Positions 7,534 through 15,989 of a DNA stretch of 37,835 bases are shown here, piece by piece. The notes under the pieces are model-generated. The model searched no databases, had not been told where the DNA came from, and worked only from the letters and a program-made list of their open reading frames with translations. Positions within the stretch are counted from its first letter, which is position 1; every line of letters begins with the position of its first letter. The DNA is from a virus, in IMG/VR virus record IMGVR_UViG_3300035564_000037, positions 1-37,835 of that record; one strand, 5' to 3'. Position numbers and translations under genes: made by a program.

Positions 7534-8679
7534 ATGAAATTTACATGGCTATCTAACGCGCCCTGGGCGCCATCCGGCTACGGACAGCAAACCAGGATCA
7601 ACGTACACCGAATCGCAAATCCAACCACGGGACACCAGGCGGGTATCATCTGTGCGCCTGGGCTTGAAAGCGGGATGATGAAAGTTTCCGATAACGTAAC
7701 CTGTATGCCGCATGGAGCAAGTCCTTATGGTGGGGATGTGTTTGTACCCCACTCTCAGGCATTCGGGGCGCAGTTCGGCATCTCGCTCACTGATGTTTGG
7801 TGCTTACCCGCTGAGGATTACCCGCTGTCATTACATTGGGTAGCATGGTATCCGGTTGACCATGAACCCATGCCGCCAATCATTCGCACCAAACTCAATA
7901 GCTCATGGAAGCGCATCGCAATGAGCCAGTTTGGGGTAGCCCAAACTCACTTGATGGGAATGGATTGCAGTTATATCCCCATGTCGCTCGAAAAGGATGT
8001 GATGTTCCCGCACGATAAAGCGGCCTGCCGCAAAGAGTTGGGTATGCCAGAGGATAAGTTTATTTGCGGGATCGTTGCGATGAACAAGGGCAACCCATCC
8101 CGGAAAAACTTCGTGGAGCAAATCGCGGCCTTCGCAAACTGCAAGCGCCGTCACTCCAATATGTTCTTGTGGCTCCAAACCGAAAGCGGCATGTTCGGCG
8201 GCGATCTGGTCAACCTGCCTGAGTACATGCGTGCGCTGGGACTGGTAGAGGAACAAGATTACCTGTTCTGCAACCAGTACGGCCTGCACATGGGCTTTCC
8301 TGGTGATTACATGGCGAAGGTCTTTAGCTCCCTGGACGTTCTTCTAGCGGTCGGCGCAGGCGAGGGATTTGGGATACCCATCATCGAGGCGCAGGCTTGC
8401 GGCTGCCCGGTGATCGCCGGTGACTGGACGGCAATGACTGAACTGGTCAACGCTGGGCGGCTGATTGACCGCAAGGACGCCTTTGCGCAGTACTCGACTT
8501 ACTACGCCTTTCTATATCGTCCCCACGTGCGTGCGGTTGAACTGGCGATTGAGGCCGAATACCGCAAGCCAACGCCCACGGCGAAGGCGGTCAAGTGGGT
8601 GCATGAGAACTACGACGCGGACGCGGTTTACCTCAAGCATTGGGTCCCGGTCCTGGCAGAGATCGAGGCGGCGCTATGA
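7534..8679 (+). CDS. GT-B glycosyltransferase (GT4-like)
   Basis: Transfers a sugar from a nucleotide-sugar donor. The 381 residues show an N-terminal Rossmann half with a Gly-rich acceptor loop (NAPWAPSGYGQQT, 8-20). The C-terminal donor half has the retaining-enzyme E-x7-E motif in GEGFGIPIIEAQACGCPVI (E277, E285). A strong ribosome site GGAGGTGAG lies seven bases before the ATG. It is the first gene after the capsid hairpin and overlaps the next glycosyltransferase by four bases. Donor and acceptor are not visible; virion protein or host surface glycan are both possible. Confidence 0.88.
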   Translation: MKFTWLSNAPWAPSGYGQQTRINVHRIANPTTGHQAGIICAPGLESGMMKVSDNVTCMPHGASPYGGDVFVPHSQAFGAQFGISLTDVWCLPAEDYPLSLHWVAWYPVDHEPMPPIIRTKLNSSWKRIAMSQFGVAQTHLMGMDCSYIPMSLEKDVMFPHDKAACRKELGMPEDKFICGIVAMNKGNPSRKNFVEQIAAFANCKRRHSNMFLWLQTESGMFGGDLVNLPEYMRALGLVEEQDYLFCNQYGLHMGFPGDYMAKVFSSLDVLLAVGAGEGFGIPIIEAQACGCPVIAGDWTAMTELVNAGRLIDRKDAFAQYSTYYAFLYRPHVRAVELAIEAEYRKPTPTAKAVKWVHENYDADAVYLKHWVPVLAEIEAAL

Positions 8680-9356
8680 ACGACGCGCTCATCATCCAAC
8701 AATGTACCTCTACAAACTCATGGCAGATGCCCTGGTCGTTGTCATTCATCGACATGCAGAGATTGGCCCAGCCGCGTCACATGGCCTACGCACGGGCGCA
8801 CAAGTTCGATCTGTGGTCCATCTACGGCGACATTCATCCAGAATACAAGCCTGGCGCATGGTCAAAGATTTGGCTCATCATCGACGCGCTAAAGGCCAAG
8901 TATGAGTATGTCGTATGGATTGACAGCGACGCGGCAATCATGGACTTTGAGGCTGATTTGCGCAACGCGCTCCCGGCTGACAAGTACATTGGTGCGGTGC
9001 TGCATACCCCTGACAAAAGCGCGTACTTGAAACTTCATCAAGTCCCGCCTCACATGAACGTAGGCGTGATGTACATTCGCAATTCGTCCAGGGTGCGCAT
9101 GTTCTTTGATGAGTGGTTAGCGGCCTGGCCTACTGATATTCGTTTCATCGAGCAGGCCGTTTTCAACGAACTAACAGCCAGTCCTAAGTACCGCGACCTG
9201 GTTCACTGCGTGGATGATGCCTACAACGCGACGGTCAATGTCAACATGGTCAAGAAACCCATCGTCAAGGGCTATCACGGGGTAATGCCGCCCGAAAAAC
9301 GGCTGGACCTGATGAAGATCGACCTTGCCGACGACTTTATGAAGTTCAGGGTTTAG
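8676..9356 (+). CDS. GT-A glycosyltransferase with DSD motif (GT34-like)
   Basis: A 226-residue protein with the metal-binding DxD motif in VVWIDSDAAIM (D83 and D85). A PGAWSKIWLIIDAL helix precedes it and a NVGVMYIRNS strand follows, an arrangement like the GMA12/MNN10 (GT34) family. The start is ATG 8676, overlapping the GT4-like gene by four bases; earlier starts would run into that gene. With the upstream enzyme it forms a two-step glycosyltransferase cassette inserted between capsid and connector genes. The substrate is unknown. Confidence 0.75.
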   Translation: MNDALIIQQCTSTNSWQMPWSLSFIDMQRLAQPRHMAYARAHKFDLWSIYGDIHPEYKPGAWSKIWLIIDALKAKYEYVVWIDSDAAIMDFEADLRNALPADKYIGAVLHTPDKSAYLKLHQVPPHMNVGVMYIRNSSRVRMFFDEWLAAWPTDIRFIEQAVFNELTASPKYRDLVHCVDDAYNATVNVNMVKKPIVKGYHGVMPPEKRLDLMKIDLADDFMKFRV

Positions 9357-9364
9357 GAGGTGCG

Positions 9365-9919
9365 ATGCGATCCACAATGCAGATATTGGTAGATGAACTT
9401 CGCGGGATGACCAACACGGCCCCGGCGGATTACAGCATTGGAAGTATTTCCTACTGGAATGATGACCAGATCCAAACCATCCTGGACCGCAACCGCAAGT
9501 ATCAAAACCAACTGCCGCTAGAAGCTGTTCTAACCATCGCGCCGGGCAACCTTCCCAGCTACACCCTTTACAAGACGTGCATGCGCAAGTGGGAAAGCGG
9601 CGCGGAAGTCCTGGACTATAACGCGGCGGTGGTAAGTTCAACGCTTTACACCTTCGCGCCGGACATTGGAGAGATCACATTCCTGGCCGATCAGAAGGCG
9701 GCATACTACACCCTGCGCGGCTACACCTACGACATGAACGCGGCAGCCGGGCAGGTATGGCGACAAAAGGCCGCGCACTACGCCAGTGCCTACGATGTGA
9801 GTACGGACAACCACAACTTGAAACGTTCGCAGCTCATCATCCAGGCGCGTGAAATGGCCGCGATGTATGAGGGCATGAGCGGCTCCAATGTGATCTACGC
9901 CGAGCGGGGGGATATGTGA
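9365..9919 (+). CDS. Head-tail connector (adaptor) protein
   Basis: The 184-residue protein follows the capsid/glycosyltransferase block in the slot where adaptor proteins (HK97 gp6/SPP1 gp15 role) normally lie. The N-terminal helical segment (MQILVDELRGM, then YWNDDQIQTILDRN) is typical of connectors that dock on the portal ring, with a beta-rich middle and a helical C-terminus (KRSQLIIQAREMAAMYEG). The ribosome site GGAGGTG stands just before the ATG. Assigned by order and secondary structure pattern rather than by a motif. Confidence 0.7.
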   Translation: MRSTMQILVDELRGMTNTAPADYSIGSISYWNDDQIQTILDRNRKYQNQLPLEAVLTIAPGNLPSYTLYKTCMRKWESGAEVLDYNAAVVSSTLYTFAPDIGEITFLADQKAAYYTLRGYTYDMNAAAGQVWRQKAAHYASAYDVSTDNHNLKRSQLIIQAREMAAMYEGMSGSNVIYAERGDM

Positions 9920-10269
9920 TGCTACCCGCCAATGAGCTTGCCGAACTGAGGGCGGCGATCCTGGACTTGTTGCCGGACACCTGTGACATTCTGAGTGTGT
10001 CACGCGCCCCGGATGGGCATGGCGGCAGCACCGATACCTGGACAACTGCAAGCGCGGCGGTCAAGTGCCGGTTAGATTACAGGACGGGTCAGGAAGTCGT
10101 GAGTGGCGGGGCTATCCAATCCTATCAGGCCGAAGTGCTGACAGTTCCCTACAACACAGTTATCACCACGGCCAGCAGGGTGAGTTATGGCGGGGCGCTT
10201 TACAACGTGCTGAGCGTGTCCGAAGGCTCATTGATTGCGGTAAAGCGCGTAAGTTTGGAGAAACTATGA
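9919..10269 (+). CDS. Head closure protein (SPP1 gp16-like)
   Basis: A 116-residue beta-rich protein in the head-closure position between connector and gp10-like genes. The DTCDILSVSRAPDGHGGST start followed by VKCRLDYRTG and a YNVLSVSEG strand near the end matches the usual pattern of the head-tail joining family, which plugs the connector after packaging. The start is ATG 9919 overlapping the previous stop (TGATG); GTG 9916 would add one residue. It overlaps the next gene by four bases. Confidence 0.75.
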   Translation: MLPANELAELRAAILDLLPDTCDILSVSRAPDGHGGSTDTWTTASAAVKCRLDYRTGQEVVSGGAIQSYQAEVLTVPYNTVITTASRVSYGGALYNVLSVSEGSLIAVKRVSLEKL

Positions 10270-10640
10270 GCGCGGCGGTCAAGGTAGACACGGCAGTACT
10301 CGAAAAGATCGCGGCGAATCTCAGTTCCAATGTGGTCGCTATTGGCTTGTCAATGGCTTACATGATTGAGGCCGGAGCCAAACAGCGTGTGCCTGTCAAA
10401 ACTCATGCGCTTCAAAACTCTATAAAAGTTTCCGATGTAAAGCGCGTACCGTTCTATTGTCGTGTTGGCCCACACATGGATTATGCCGCCGCCGTCGAAT
10501 TTGGGCATCTAACCAAACCATTTAGAAAAAGCCAGGGAGTACAAAGATTTGTCGCGGCTCGCCCCTATCTCATCCCTGCCGTTGAAGCGGTTCGCTCTAA
10601 GTTTGAAAGCGCATCCACCTGGAAGGACGTATTGAAATGA
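10266..10640 (+). CDS. HK97 gp10-like head-tail/tail protein
   Basis: The 124-residue product has the hallmarks of the HK97 gp10 family. There is an N-terminal helix, then RVPVKTHALQNSIKV (a basic P-x-K-TG-x-LxxSI-type motif), YCRVGPHMDYAAAVEFG (the xGxxxxYAxxxEFG motif) and a C-terminal RPYLIPAVEAV helix. It is a neck or tail-completion component. The start is ATG 10266, a four-base overlap with the head-closure gene. A longer frame upstream is only a shadow of that gene. Bases 10390-10560 are somewhat A+T-richer. Confidence 0.85.
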   Translation: MSAAVKVDTAVLEKIAANLSSNVVAIGLSMAYMIEAGAKQRVPVKTHALQNSIKVSDVKRVPFYCRVGPHMDYAAAVEFGHLTKPFRKSQGVQRFVAARPYLIPAVEAVRSKFESASTWKDVLK

Positions 10641-11023
10641 GCGTAGATGTGGCCCTGAATGATGCGCTTTACACCGTCTTACACGCGGGGCTGGGGACTG
10701 TGGGCGTGTATCACATGCAAGCGCCTGAAAATATCACCCTGCCTTATGTGGTCTATTCCTGGCAGGGTGGCGGGCGCGTTGGCAATACGCCCGATCTCAT
10801 CAACCGTTTGGAGTTTGTGCGAGCCTATGGCACGACGCAGTACCAGGCCGGAACGCTGGACGATAAATGCGCAAGCCTTTTGGATAACGTGAATATTCCT
10901 GTCGCGGGGTGGACAACCATAACCATGATGCGGCAGGATGATTATGAAACCGTGGAAACCCAGCCCAACGAGAACCCGATTTACACAATGGGCGGGATAT
11001 ATCGGATCATTTTGGACATCTAA
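10637..11023 (+). CDS. Tail completion / tail terminator protein
   Basis: A 128-residue protein starting MSVDVALNDALYTVL. A central PYVVYSWQGGG strand and a helical LDDKCASLLDNV segment follow. This is the shape of the small tail terminator family (lambda gpU/SPP1 gp17 role) that caps the tail tube. It lies directly before the major tail protein, the normal position, and overlaps the gp10-like gene by four bases. Function is inferred mainly from order and size. Confidence 0.7.
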   Translation: MSVDVALNDALYTVLHAGLGTVGVYHMQAPENITLPYVVYSWQGGGRVGNTPDLINRLEFVRAYGTTQYQAGTLDDKCASLLDNVNIPVAGWTTITMMRQDDYETVETQPNENPIYTMGGIYRIILDI

Positions 11024-11034
11024 GGAGATTTGCT

Positions 11035-11451
11035 ATGCCTGGTTACATTGGAACACCGCTGATTATTCAATGGTCGTATGGGACAGGAACCACCCTATTG
11101 AATGGGGATTACCTGTCATTCAACTACACCCCCTCGGTTGACCTGGTTGACGAAACCGCCGGGGCCGATACCAACAAAGTGTATCTTGCCGCGCAGAAGG
11201 ACGGCAAGGCCAGTGCATCCGGCAACTTCCAAACGGGCTCGGGTGGCAACGGTACGGCGATGGGCACGGTTCTGCAAGAAGGCTACTTCGGCACAATCGC
11301 CTGGTCACCCGAAGGAACCGCGGCAGGGAAAGCGCGATACTCCATGCCAGCCTACTCGCAAGGCGTCAAGTTCGATTATGCCTACGCGGACCTCACCAAG
11401 TGGGCGTGCGACTGGCAGCAAAGCGGGACGCGGGTAGAAGGGACGAACTAA
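11035..11451 (+). CDS. Major tail (tube) protein
   Basis: A 138-residue beta-rich protein with Gly/Thr/Ser-rich composition (GTTLLNGDYLSFNYTPSVD, YFGTIAWSPEGTAAGKARY), placed between the tail terminator and the tail-assembly chaperones. That is the tube-protein position in siphoviruses. It has a good ribosome site (AAGGAG) and a stop overlapping the chaperone ATG by one base. At 138 residues it is on the short side for the family but complete, with no appended Ig-like domain. Confidence 0.78.
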   Translation: MPGYIGTPLIIQWSYGTGTTLLNGDYLSFNYTPSVDLVDETAGADTNKVYLAAQKDGKASASGNFQTGSGGNGTAMGTVLQEGYFGTIAWSPEGTAAGKARYSMPAYSQGVKFDYAYADLTKWACDWQQSGTRVEGTN

Positions 11452-11708
11452 TGGACGTGACACTTTCTGGAGGGAAGGTGCTGACGGTGGACCTGCGCCG
11501 GATCACGATACGCGAGTACCGTGAATTGGTAACGACCAAAGACCAGCCCCGCGAAGATGCGCTTATTGCCCAGGTGGTCGGGCTGACGGCTGACGAATTA
11601 TTGGACTTGCCCCAGCCCGATTACCGCCTGGTTGTAGATAGGTTCTTCAAGACGGCAACGGAACCGCTGGCGGACCCTACCTCAGCAAGCGCGTCTATCT
11701 CGCCCTGA
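11451..11708 (+). CDS. Tail assembly chaperone (lambda gpG-like)
   Basis: An 85-residue protein that would coat the tape measure during tail assembly. The N-terminal strand-rich part (LSGGKVLTVDLRRITIREY) is followed by the helix-rich DALIAQVVGLTADELLDL and LVVDRFFKTA. It ends PTSASASISP, the kind of serine-rich tail seen where ribosomes fail to shift. A second open frame in the -1 phase continues to the tape measure start, so this is most likely the short product of a frameshifted pair. ATG 11451 overlaps the tail-tube stop. Confidence 0.8.
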   Translation: MDVTLSGGKVLTVDLRRITIREYRELVTTKDQPREDALIAQVVGLTADELLDLPQPDYRLVVDRFFKTATEPLADPTSASASISP

Positions 11709-11881
11709 CCGAAGAACAAGCGCCCGTCCCGTTTGAATTGATGCGCTGGCAAATGGCTGAGACTTACGGATGGACGCTGGACTACATCGACGGGCTGGAC
11801 ATGGCGACGCTTGCGGAACACACCCAGATTGTAGACGGGACCAATAAGGCGAATGCAAGCCGGAGAAAGTTAGGAAGATAA
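11642..11881 (+). CDS. Tail assembly chaperone extension (gpT-like, via -1 frameshift)
   Basis: An open frame in the -1 phase relative to the preceding gene begins after a stop at 11639 and runs to TAA 11879-11881, sharing one base with the tape measure ATG. It reads YLSKRVYLALTEEQAPV then FELMRWQMAETYGWTLDYI, the usual gpT-like segment. It has no convincing start or ribosome site of its own; ATG 11741 is the only candidate. Production by a shift somewhere between 11642 and 11705 is the likely route. No canonical XXXYYYZ heptamer is evident. Confidence 0.7.
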   Translation, partial: VLQDGNGTAGGPYLSKRVYLALTEEQAPVPFELMRWQMAETYGWTLDYIDGLDMATLAEHTQIVDGTNKANASRRKLGR

Positions 11882-13548
11882 TGGCATCTGGCACGAAGGT
11901 CGCGGAACTATACGCCGAGTTGGGAATAGATAGCAGCAAGCTCCAAACTGGTCTAAAGGAATCAGAGAGCAAGCTAAAGAAGATGGGCTCAACCCTGAAC
12001 GATAGCGTCCAGGGGTTGACCGGCTTGAACGTTGCGGCCTTGGCTGGAGCCGGTGGAATTGTCATGCTTGGAAAGGTTTTAGGCGATTCCATCCAAGAGG
12101 CGGCTGATGCGCAAAAGGGACAGGCCCAGCTTGCCGCTGTTTTGAAATCGACAGGCGGCGCGTCTGGTATGACTGCGGATGCCATAAATGAAATGGCAAA
12201 CTCTATGGGCCGCCTGAACGCTATGGATAATGACGAGATCGTATCAGCGTCCAATGTATTACTTACTTTTACTAATATTGGGAAGCAGGCATTTCCAACA
12301 GCTACCCAGGCGGCGCTAGATTTGTCCGCCGCGATGGGCCAGGATTTACAGAGTAGCATTGTCCAGATTGGAAAGGCTCTAAACGATCCTATTACCGGTA
12401 TGACCGCATTGCAGCGGGTTGGAGTGACATTCTCCCAAACCCAAAAAGACCAGATCAAGAATTTACAGGCCGAGAATGATCTTTTTGGAGCACAACAGAT
12501 TATTCTAAGTGAGCTAAATAAAGAATTTGGTGGTTCGGCGGCGGCGGCGGCTGACACCTACGCCGGCAAGGTAAAAAAGTTAGATTTAGCCTGGAAGAAC
12601 TTTGAGGAAACAATTGGCAACGGGGTTCTCCCTGTTATGAGTGACTTACTCGACGCTTTCAATAATGGCATTGACCGAACAGACTTATTGGCAAAAGCCA
12701 GTCAATTTAGCGGTTTGAAACTCCAATATTTGTCACGCGAAATGCAGGATGCAAAGATTGAAGCCTATCAATATGCAATTGGATTAACGCAACTAAATTC
12801 AAGTCAGGACTTGGGAGCCGTATCGTCCGATAAACTAACGGTCGCAGTGAGATCCACCAGAACCGCAGTACAAGAGGCCGCTATTGGTTGGGCGGCGATA
12901 CCCACTAACATCCAGGCTTATATCTTGGCTACGGATGAGGCTACCAGGAAAACTGCCGAGATGAAATTAGTTACGGATGGGTCCGCTTTCTCTCTATCAC
13001 AGGTTGACGAGAAAGCGGCTTATGCGGCCAACAGTCTGAACAACATCAAGCAGGCATGGCTTGACGGCGATGAGACATGGAATGTTGCAATGCAAAAAAC
13101 CCAGGCCGTCCGTGACTTCCTGGCAGGTATCACCTCCAAAGAAGTAACGATTGGCGTAAACATCGAAATGCGTGGTTATTCTGGCCAGGGTGGAAGCCAG
13201 GATGATTTCGTCAACGACTATTCCGGGAACTTCAACGGGGGGCAAGGGCTGGATATTCAAAAAACCGGCGCGTATGATCCTGGAAAAGCGGCACGCGATT
13301 TAGAAAAGAGCAAGAGTTATCGGCCTGGTAAAGCGGGGGGTGGTCCAGTAGGTTCTGGGAATATGTATTTGGTTGGCGAGCGAGGGCCGGAGTTATTCAG
13401 ACCTGGCGTGAACGGAACAATCATCCCAAACAACCAAATTACCAATCACATGGGCGGGATCACGGTCAACATCTACGGGCCTGCCAACGGCAACGACGTT
13501 GTCAACAAACTCAAAGCGGCATTTGGCGGGGCCTATCAAGGAATGTAA
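11881..13548 (+). CDS. Tape measure protein
   Basis: Sets tail length and travels down the tail at infection. The 555 residues start with a coiled coil (LYAELGIDSSKLQTGLKESE) and contain the standard minor-tail segment (around residues 80-230, including ALDLSAAMGQDLQSSIVQIG). They end with GPVGSGNMYLVGERGPELF, a common C-terminal tape measure signature. For a tape measure it is short, which predicts a tail of very roughly 80 nm at 0.15 nm per residue. Bases about 12230-12900 use more A/T at third positions than flanking tail genes. Confidence 0.88.
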   Translation: MASGTKVAELYAELGIDSSKLQTGLKESESKLKKMGSTLNDSVQGLTGLNVAALAGAGGIVMLGKVLGDSIQEAADAQKGQAQLAAVLKSTGGASGMTADAINEMANSMGRLNAMDNDEIVSASNVLLTFTNIGKQAFPTATQAALDLSAAMGQDLQSSIVQIGKALNDPITGMTALQRVGVTFSQTQKDQIKNLQAENDLFGAQQIILSELNKEFGGSAAAAADTYAGKVKKLDLAWKNFEETIGNGVLPVMSDLLDAFNNGIDRTDLLAKASQFSGLKLQYLSREMQDAKIEAYQYAIGLTQLNSSQDLGAVSSDKLTVAVRSTRTAVQEAAIGWAAIPTNIQAYILATDEATRKTAEMKLVTDGSAFSLSQVDEKAAYAANSLNNIKQAWLDGDETWNVAMQKTQAVRDFLAGITSKEVTIGVNIEMRGYSGQGGSQDDFVNDYSGNFNGGQGLDIQKTGAYDPGKAARDLEKSKSYRPGKAGGGPVGSGNMYLVGERGPELFRPGVNGTIIPNNQITNHMGGITVNIYGPANGNDVVNKLKAAFGGAYQGM

Positions 13549-13550
13549 TC

Positions 13551-15986
13551 ATGGCATATTCTGTAAAACTGGTACGTGGAAACGCATCAAGAGAACTCAA
13601 CAGCGCACCCTATTCGGTGGGGCTGGACTTCGCACCGCCTGCTATCAACCGCGAGAACAATATCACCAGCGGCACCAGCGCCAATGTTTCCGGCGGGGGT
13701 ACATTAGTTTCCTACGTTGACCATGACCGGGATTTCAGTTTCACGGTACGCATACTAAGCACAACCATCAACGCGGCGCACGCAAACGCCCGGCTGCTTG
13801 CGTCATTCATCGAAACGAAATCGATCGATCCGCTGTACCTGGAATATCGCCACAATACCAGCATCCCCGTTCCATCCTGGGGGCAGTTGGGAGCACCGCT
13901 GAGATACGAGATCGTTACCGCGCACATGGGCGGGGTGTCATCGGAATATACCACAACGGGCGGGCTGGGCTTTTGGGTGACGATCACCCTGGAAATCAAA
14001 CCTCTCGCGGTGGGGCTGAAACAGCGCCTTATCAACGCATCCGGCGCGATCATAGAGGACAATTACGGCACGGTAGACGGGACATCGCGGGGGCTGGGTA
14101 TGTTCGAGGGAACATACAACAAGATGACCAATCCCGCGTTTGGCAATGCCACCTACAACAATAACTGGACGGCTGGCGGGGCTGATCTGATTGTATCCAA
14201 GAACACGGACCCCGCGTTTATTCTGCCAGGCTTATCGTGCAGTGTGAAACTTACCGCAACCACGACCGACCGCACCTTTTACCAGTCCATCGCGGCGGGC
14301 AACACAAATAAGCACAGTCTGAGCGCATATATCTACCTCCCAGACGGCGGGACGCCTTCCAACCTGGACATGTCGTTTTACTATGATGCGGTCAAAGCGC
14401 CCACGTTTGTAAGCCTGGGTAACGGCCTTTGGCTGGCATACTCGGACAACATCACGGGCATTTCAGCCGCAAAAGCAACGGGCGTGTACATCGTTGCCCG
14501 GCGGACAATCTACCTTTGCGGGTTCCAATTTGAGGAAAACACTCACCACACCCCGCTATGCTACGGCGATCAGTTAGGATGTGTTTGGGCAACGACCGCG
14601 CACGCATCAACCACCCAGCGGGTTGAGCCTGCGCTACCCTTGCAGGCCCAGGACATCGTTAGCATGGCGGCGGGCGGGGTAAGTATCGTGTACCAGCCCT
14701 GGTACGCTAACAACATTTTGGCATCCGAATATTTCTTTAGCCTGTGGAAGCCTGATTACTCAGCGAATGGGCATCAGTTGTACTTCCAGACCGCCGATAA
14801 CAAGTGGTATCTGACGGACGGTACGAACACCATCTCTAGCGGTGCAACCACCTGGGCAGCCTATGACAATATTTACATCACCGCAACCTGGGGGCCAACC
14901 GGGCTGAACATCTACCGCAACGGGGTAAACATCGCCACGGGCGCTACTTATACCCCACCCACGCCGGTAAACTCATCCCTGCTGCTGATTGGGTCTGCCA
15001 ACCCTGCCAATGGGCTGATGGGCGGTATCCTCAAAGGCTTTGATGTTTACGCAACTGAGTTGACCGCGGCGCAAGCCTTAGCGATCTACAACGCGCAGTA
15101 CAGCATCATCAATGCCGGCGGGCGGGTATCGTCTATCCCGTGGTTGTGGACGAAAGACGGTGACGGGGTTGTGGACAACTGCGACGATGCAACCAGAGAC
15201 AATTGGTGCGTGGCAGGCGGGATACCAGGAAGTGCAGAAGCTAATACTGAATGGCGGGTAACGGTTACTGCAGCGGCCAACTATAAATCAATGTGGGTTA
15301 TGTTATCGCCCAAAGACAGCTTTACCTTACCATCAACTCAAAATTATAATGATTTATCGGGTACTGCGGATGTTGGCAATGCATCGGGAGATGCTTATGC
15401 CGGGGATAGTTCTCATACAATAACCTCGTATAGTCTATCGGTATTCAAAAGTTACCAGATGACCGGAAAACTATATTGTTTTGCCAGAATAGGACACTCA
15501 ACAGGAGCAGGTACATTATCGCTATATTGCGAATTAGATGCAACTGTAGGGGTATTGGCGCGAACTGCTACAAAAGTTATTACGACAATACCGACGGCTT
15601 ACACCTGGTACTATTTAGGCGACATGACCGTAGACAATTACAGTAATTTATTGTTGCAGTCAGAGTATGGAAACTTAGCACAGTATATTGAAACCGCAAC
15701 GTCAGGAGAAATAAAGACTGATTTTGTTATGTTTATACCCGGCAAGGTTATCCGTATAGATCAGGTTGGAGCCGTACAGTTCCGTTTGTTGGGAAGTCAA
15801 GCTGTTAGTATTGTTTCCGGCGCATTTTCTGCTGTAAATTCAACTTATGGCAACGATGCAATAGACGTATCCCCCAACAAATATAATGTCGTGTGGCTTT
15901 GTCGCGCTAACGATGGGGGCGCTCATGAATTGACCGATACTTTTACAGTCATAGCGAATATCAATCCTCGCTACACACTGGCATAA
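13551..15986 (+). CDS. Distal tail protein with appended carbohydrate-binding/ConA-like domains
   Basis: An 811-residue protein directly after the tape measure, where the distal tail (Dit-like) hub lies. Residues about 1-165 are beta-rich with a helical insert (INAAHANARLLASFIE), as in Dit-like hubs. Residues about 185-340 look like a carbohydrate-binding jelly roll ending in WLAYSDNITGISAAKATGVY. Residues about 360-520 look like a ConA/LamG-type domain (WYLTDGTNTISSG, GLNIYRNGVNIATG). The last 250 residues are Ser/Tyr-rich. From about 15260 the DNA becomes distinctly A+T-richer, so the C-terminal part may come from a different source. Confidence 0.68.
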   Translation: MAYSVKLVRGNASRELNSAPYSVGLDFAPPAINRENNITSGTSANVSGGGTLVSYVDHDRDFSFTVRILSTTINAAHANARLLASFIETKSIDPLYLEYRHNTSIPVPSWGQLGAPLRYEIVTAHMGGVSSEYTTTGGLGFWVTITLEIKPLAVGLKQRLINASGAIIEDNYGTVDGTSRGLGMFEGTYNKMTNPAFGNATYNNNWTAGGADLIVSKNTDPAFILPGLSCSVKLTATTTDRTFYQSIAAGNTNKHSLSAYIYLPDGGTPSNLDMSFYYDAVKAPTFVSLGNGLWLAYSDNITGISAAKATGVYIVARRTIYLCGFQFEENTHHTPLCYGDQLGCVWATTAHASTTQRVEPALPLQAQDIVSMAAGGVSIVYQPWYANNILASEYFFSLWKPDYSANGHQLYFQTADNKWYLTDGTNTISSGATTWAAYDNIYITATWGPTGLNIYRNGVNIATGATYTPPTPVNSSLLLIGSANPANGLMGGILKGFDVYATELTAAQALAIYNAQYSIINAGGRVSSIPWLWTKDGDGVVDNCDDATRDNWCVAGGIPGSAEANTEWRVTVTAAANYKSMWVMLSPKDSFTLPSTQNYNDLSGTADVGNASGDAYAGDSSHTITSYSLSVFKSYQMTGKLYCFARIGHSTGAGTLSLYCELDATVGVLARTATKVITTIPTAYTWYYLGDMTVDNYSNLLLQSEYGNLAQYIETATSGEIKTDFVMFIPGKVIRIDQVGAVQFRLLGSQAVSIVSGAFSAVNSTYGNDAIDVSPNKYNVVWLCRANDGGAHELTDTFTVIANINPRYTLA

Positions 15987-15989
15987 CCC

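Noticed and set aside
11682-12557. A 291-codon minus-strand frame
   Set aside because: Mirror of the tape measure gene; Ser/Ala/Pro/Cys-rich composition without domains, and no ribosome site.
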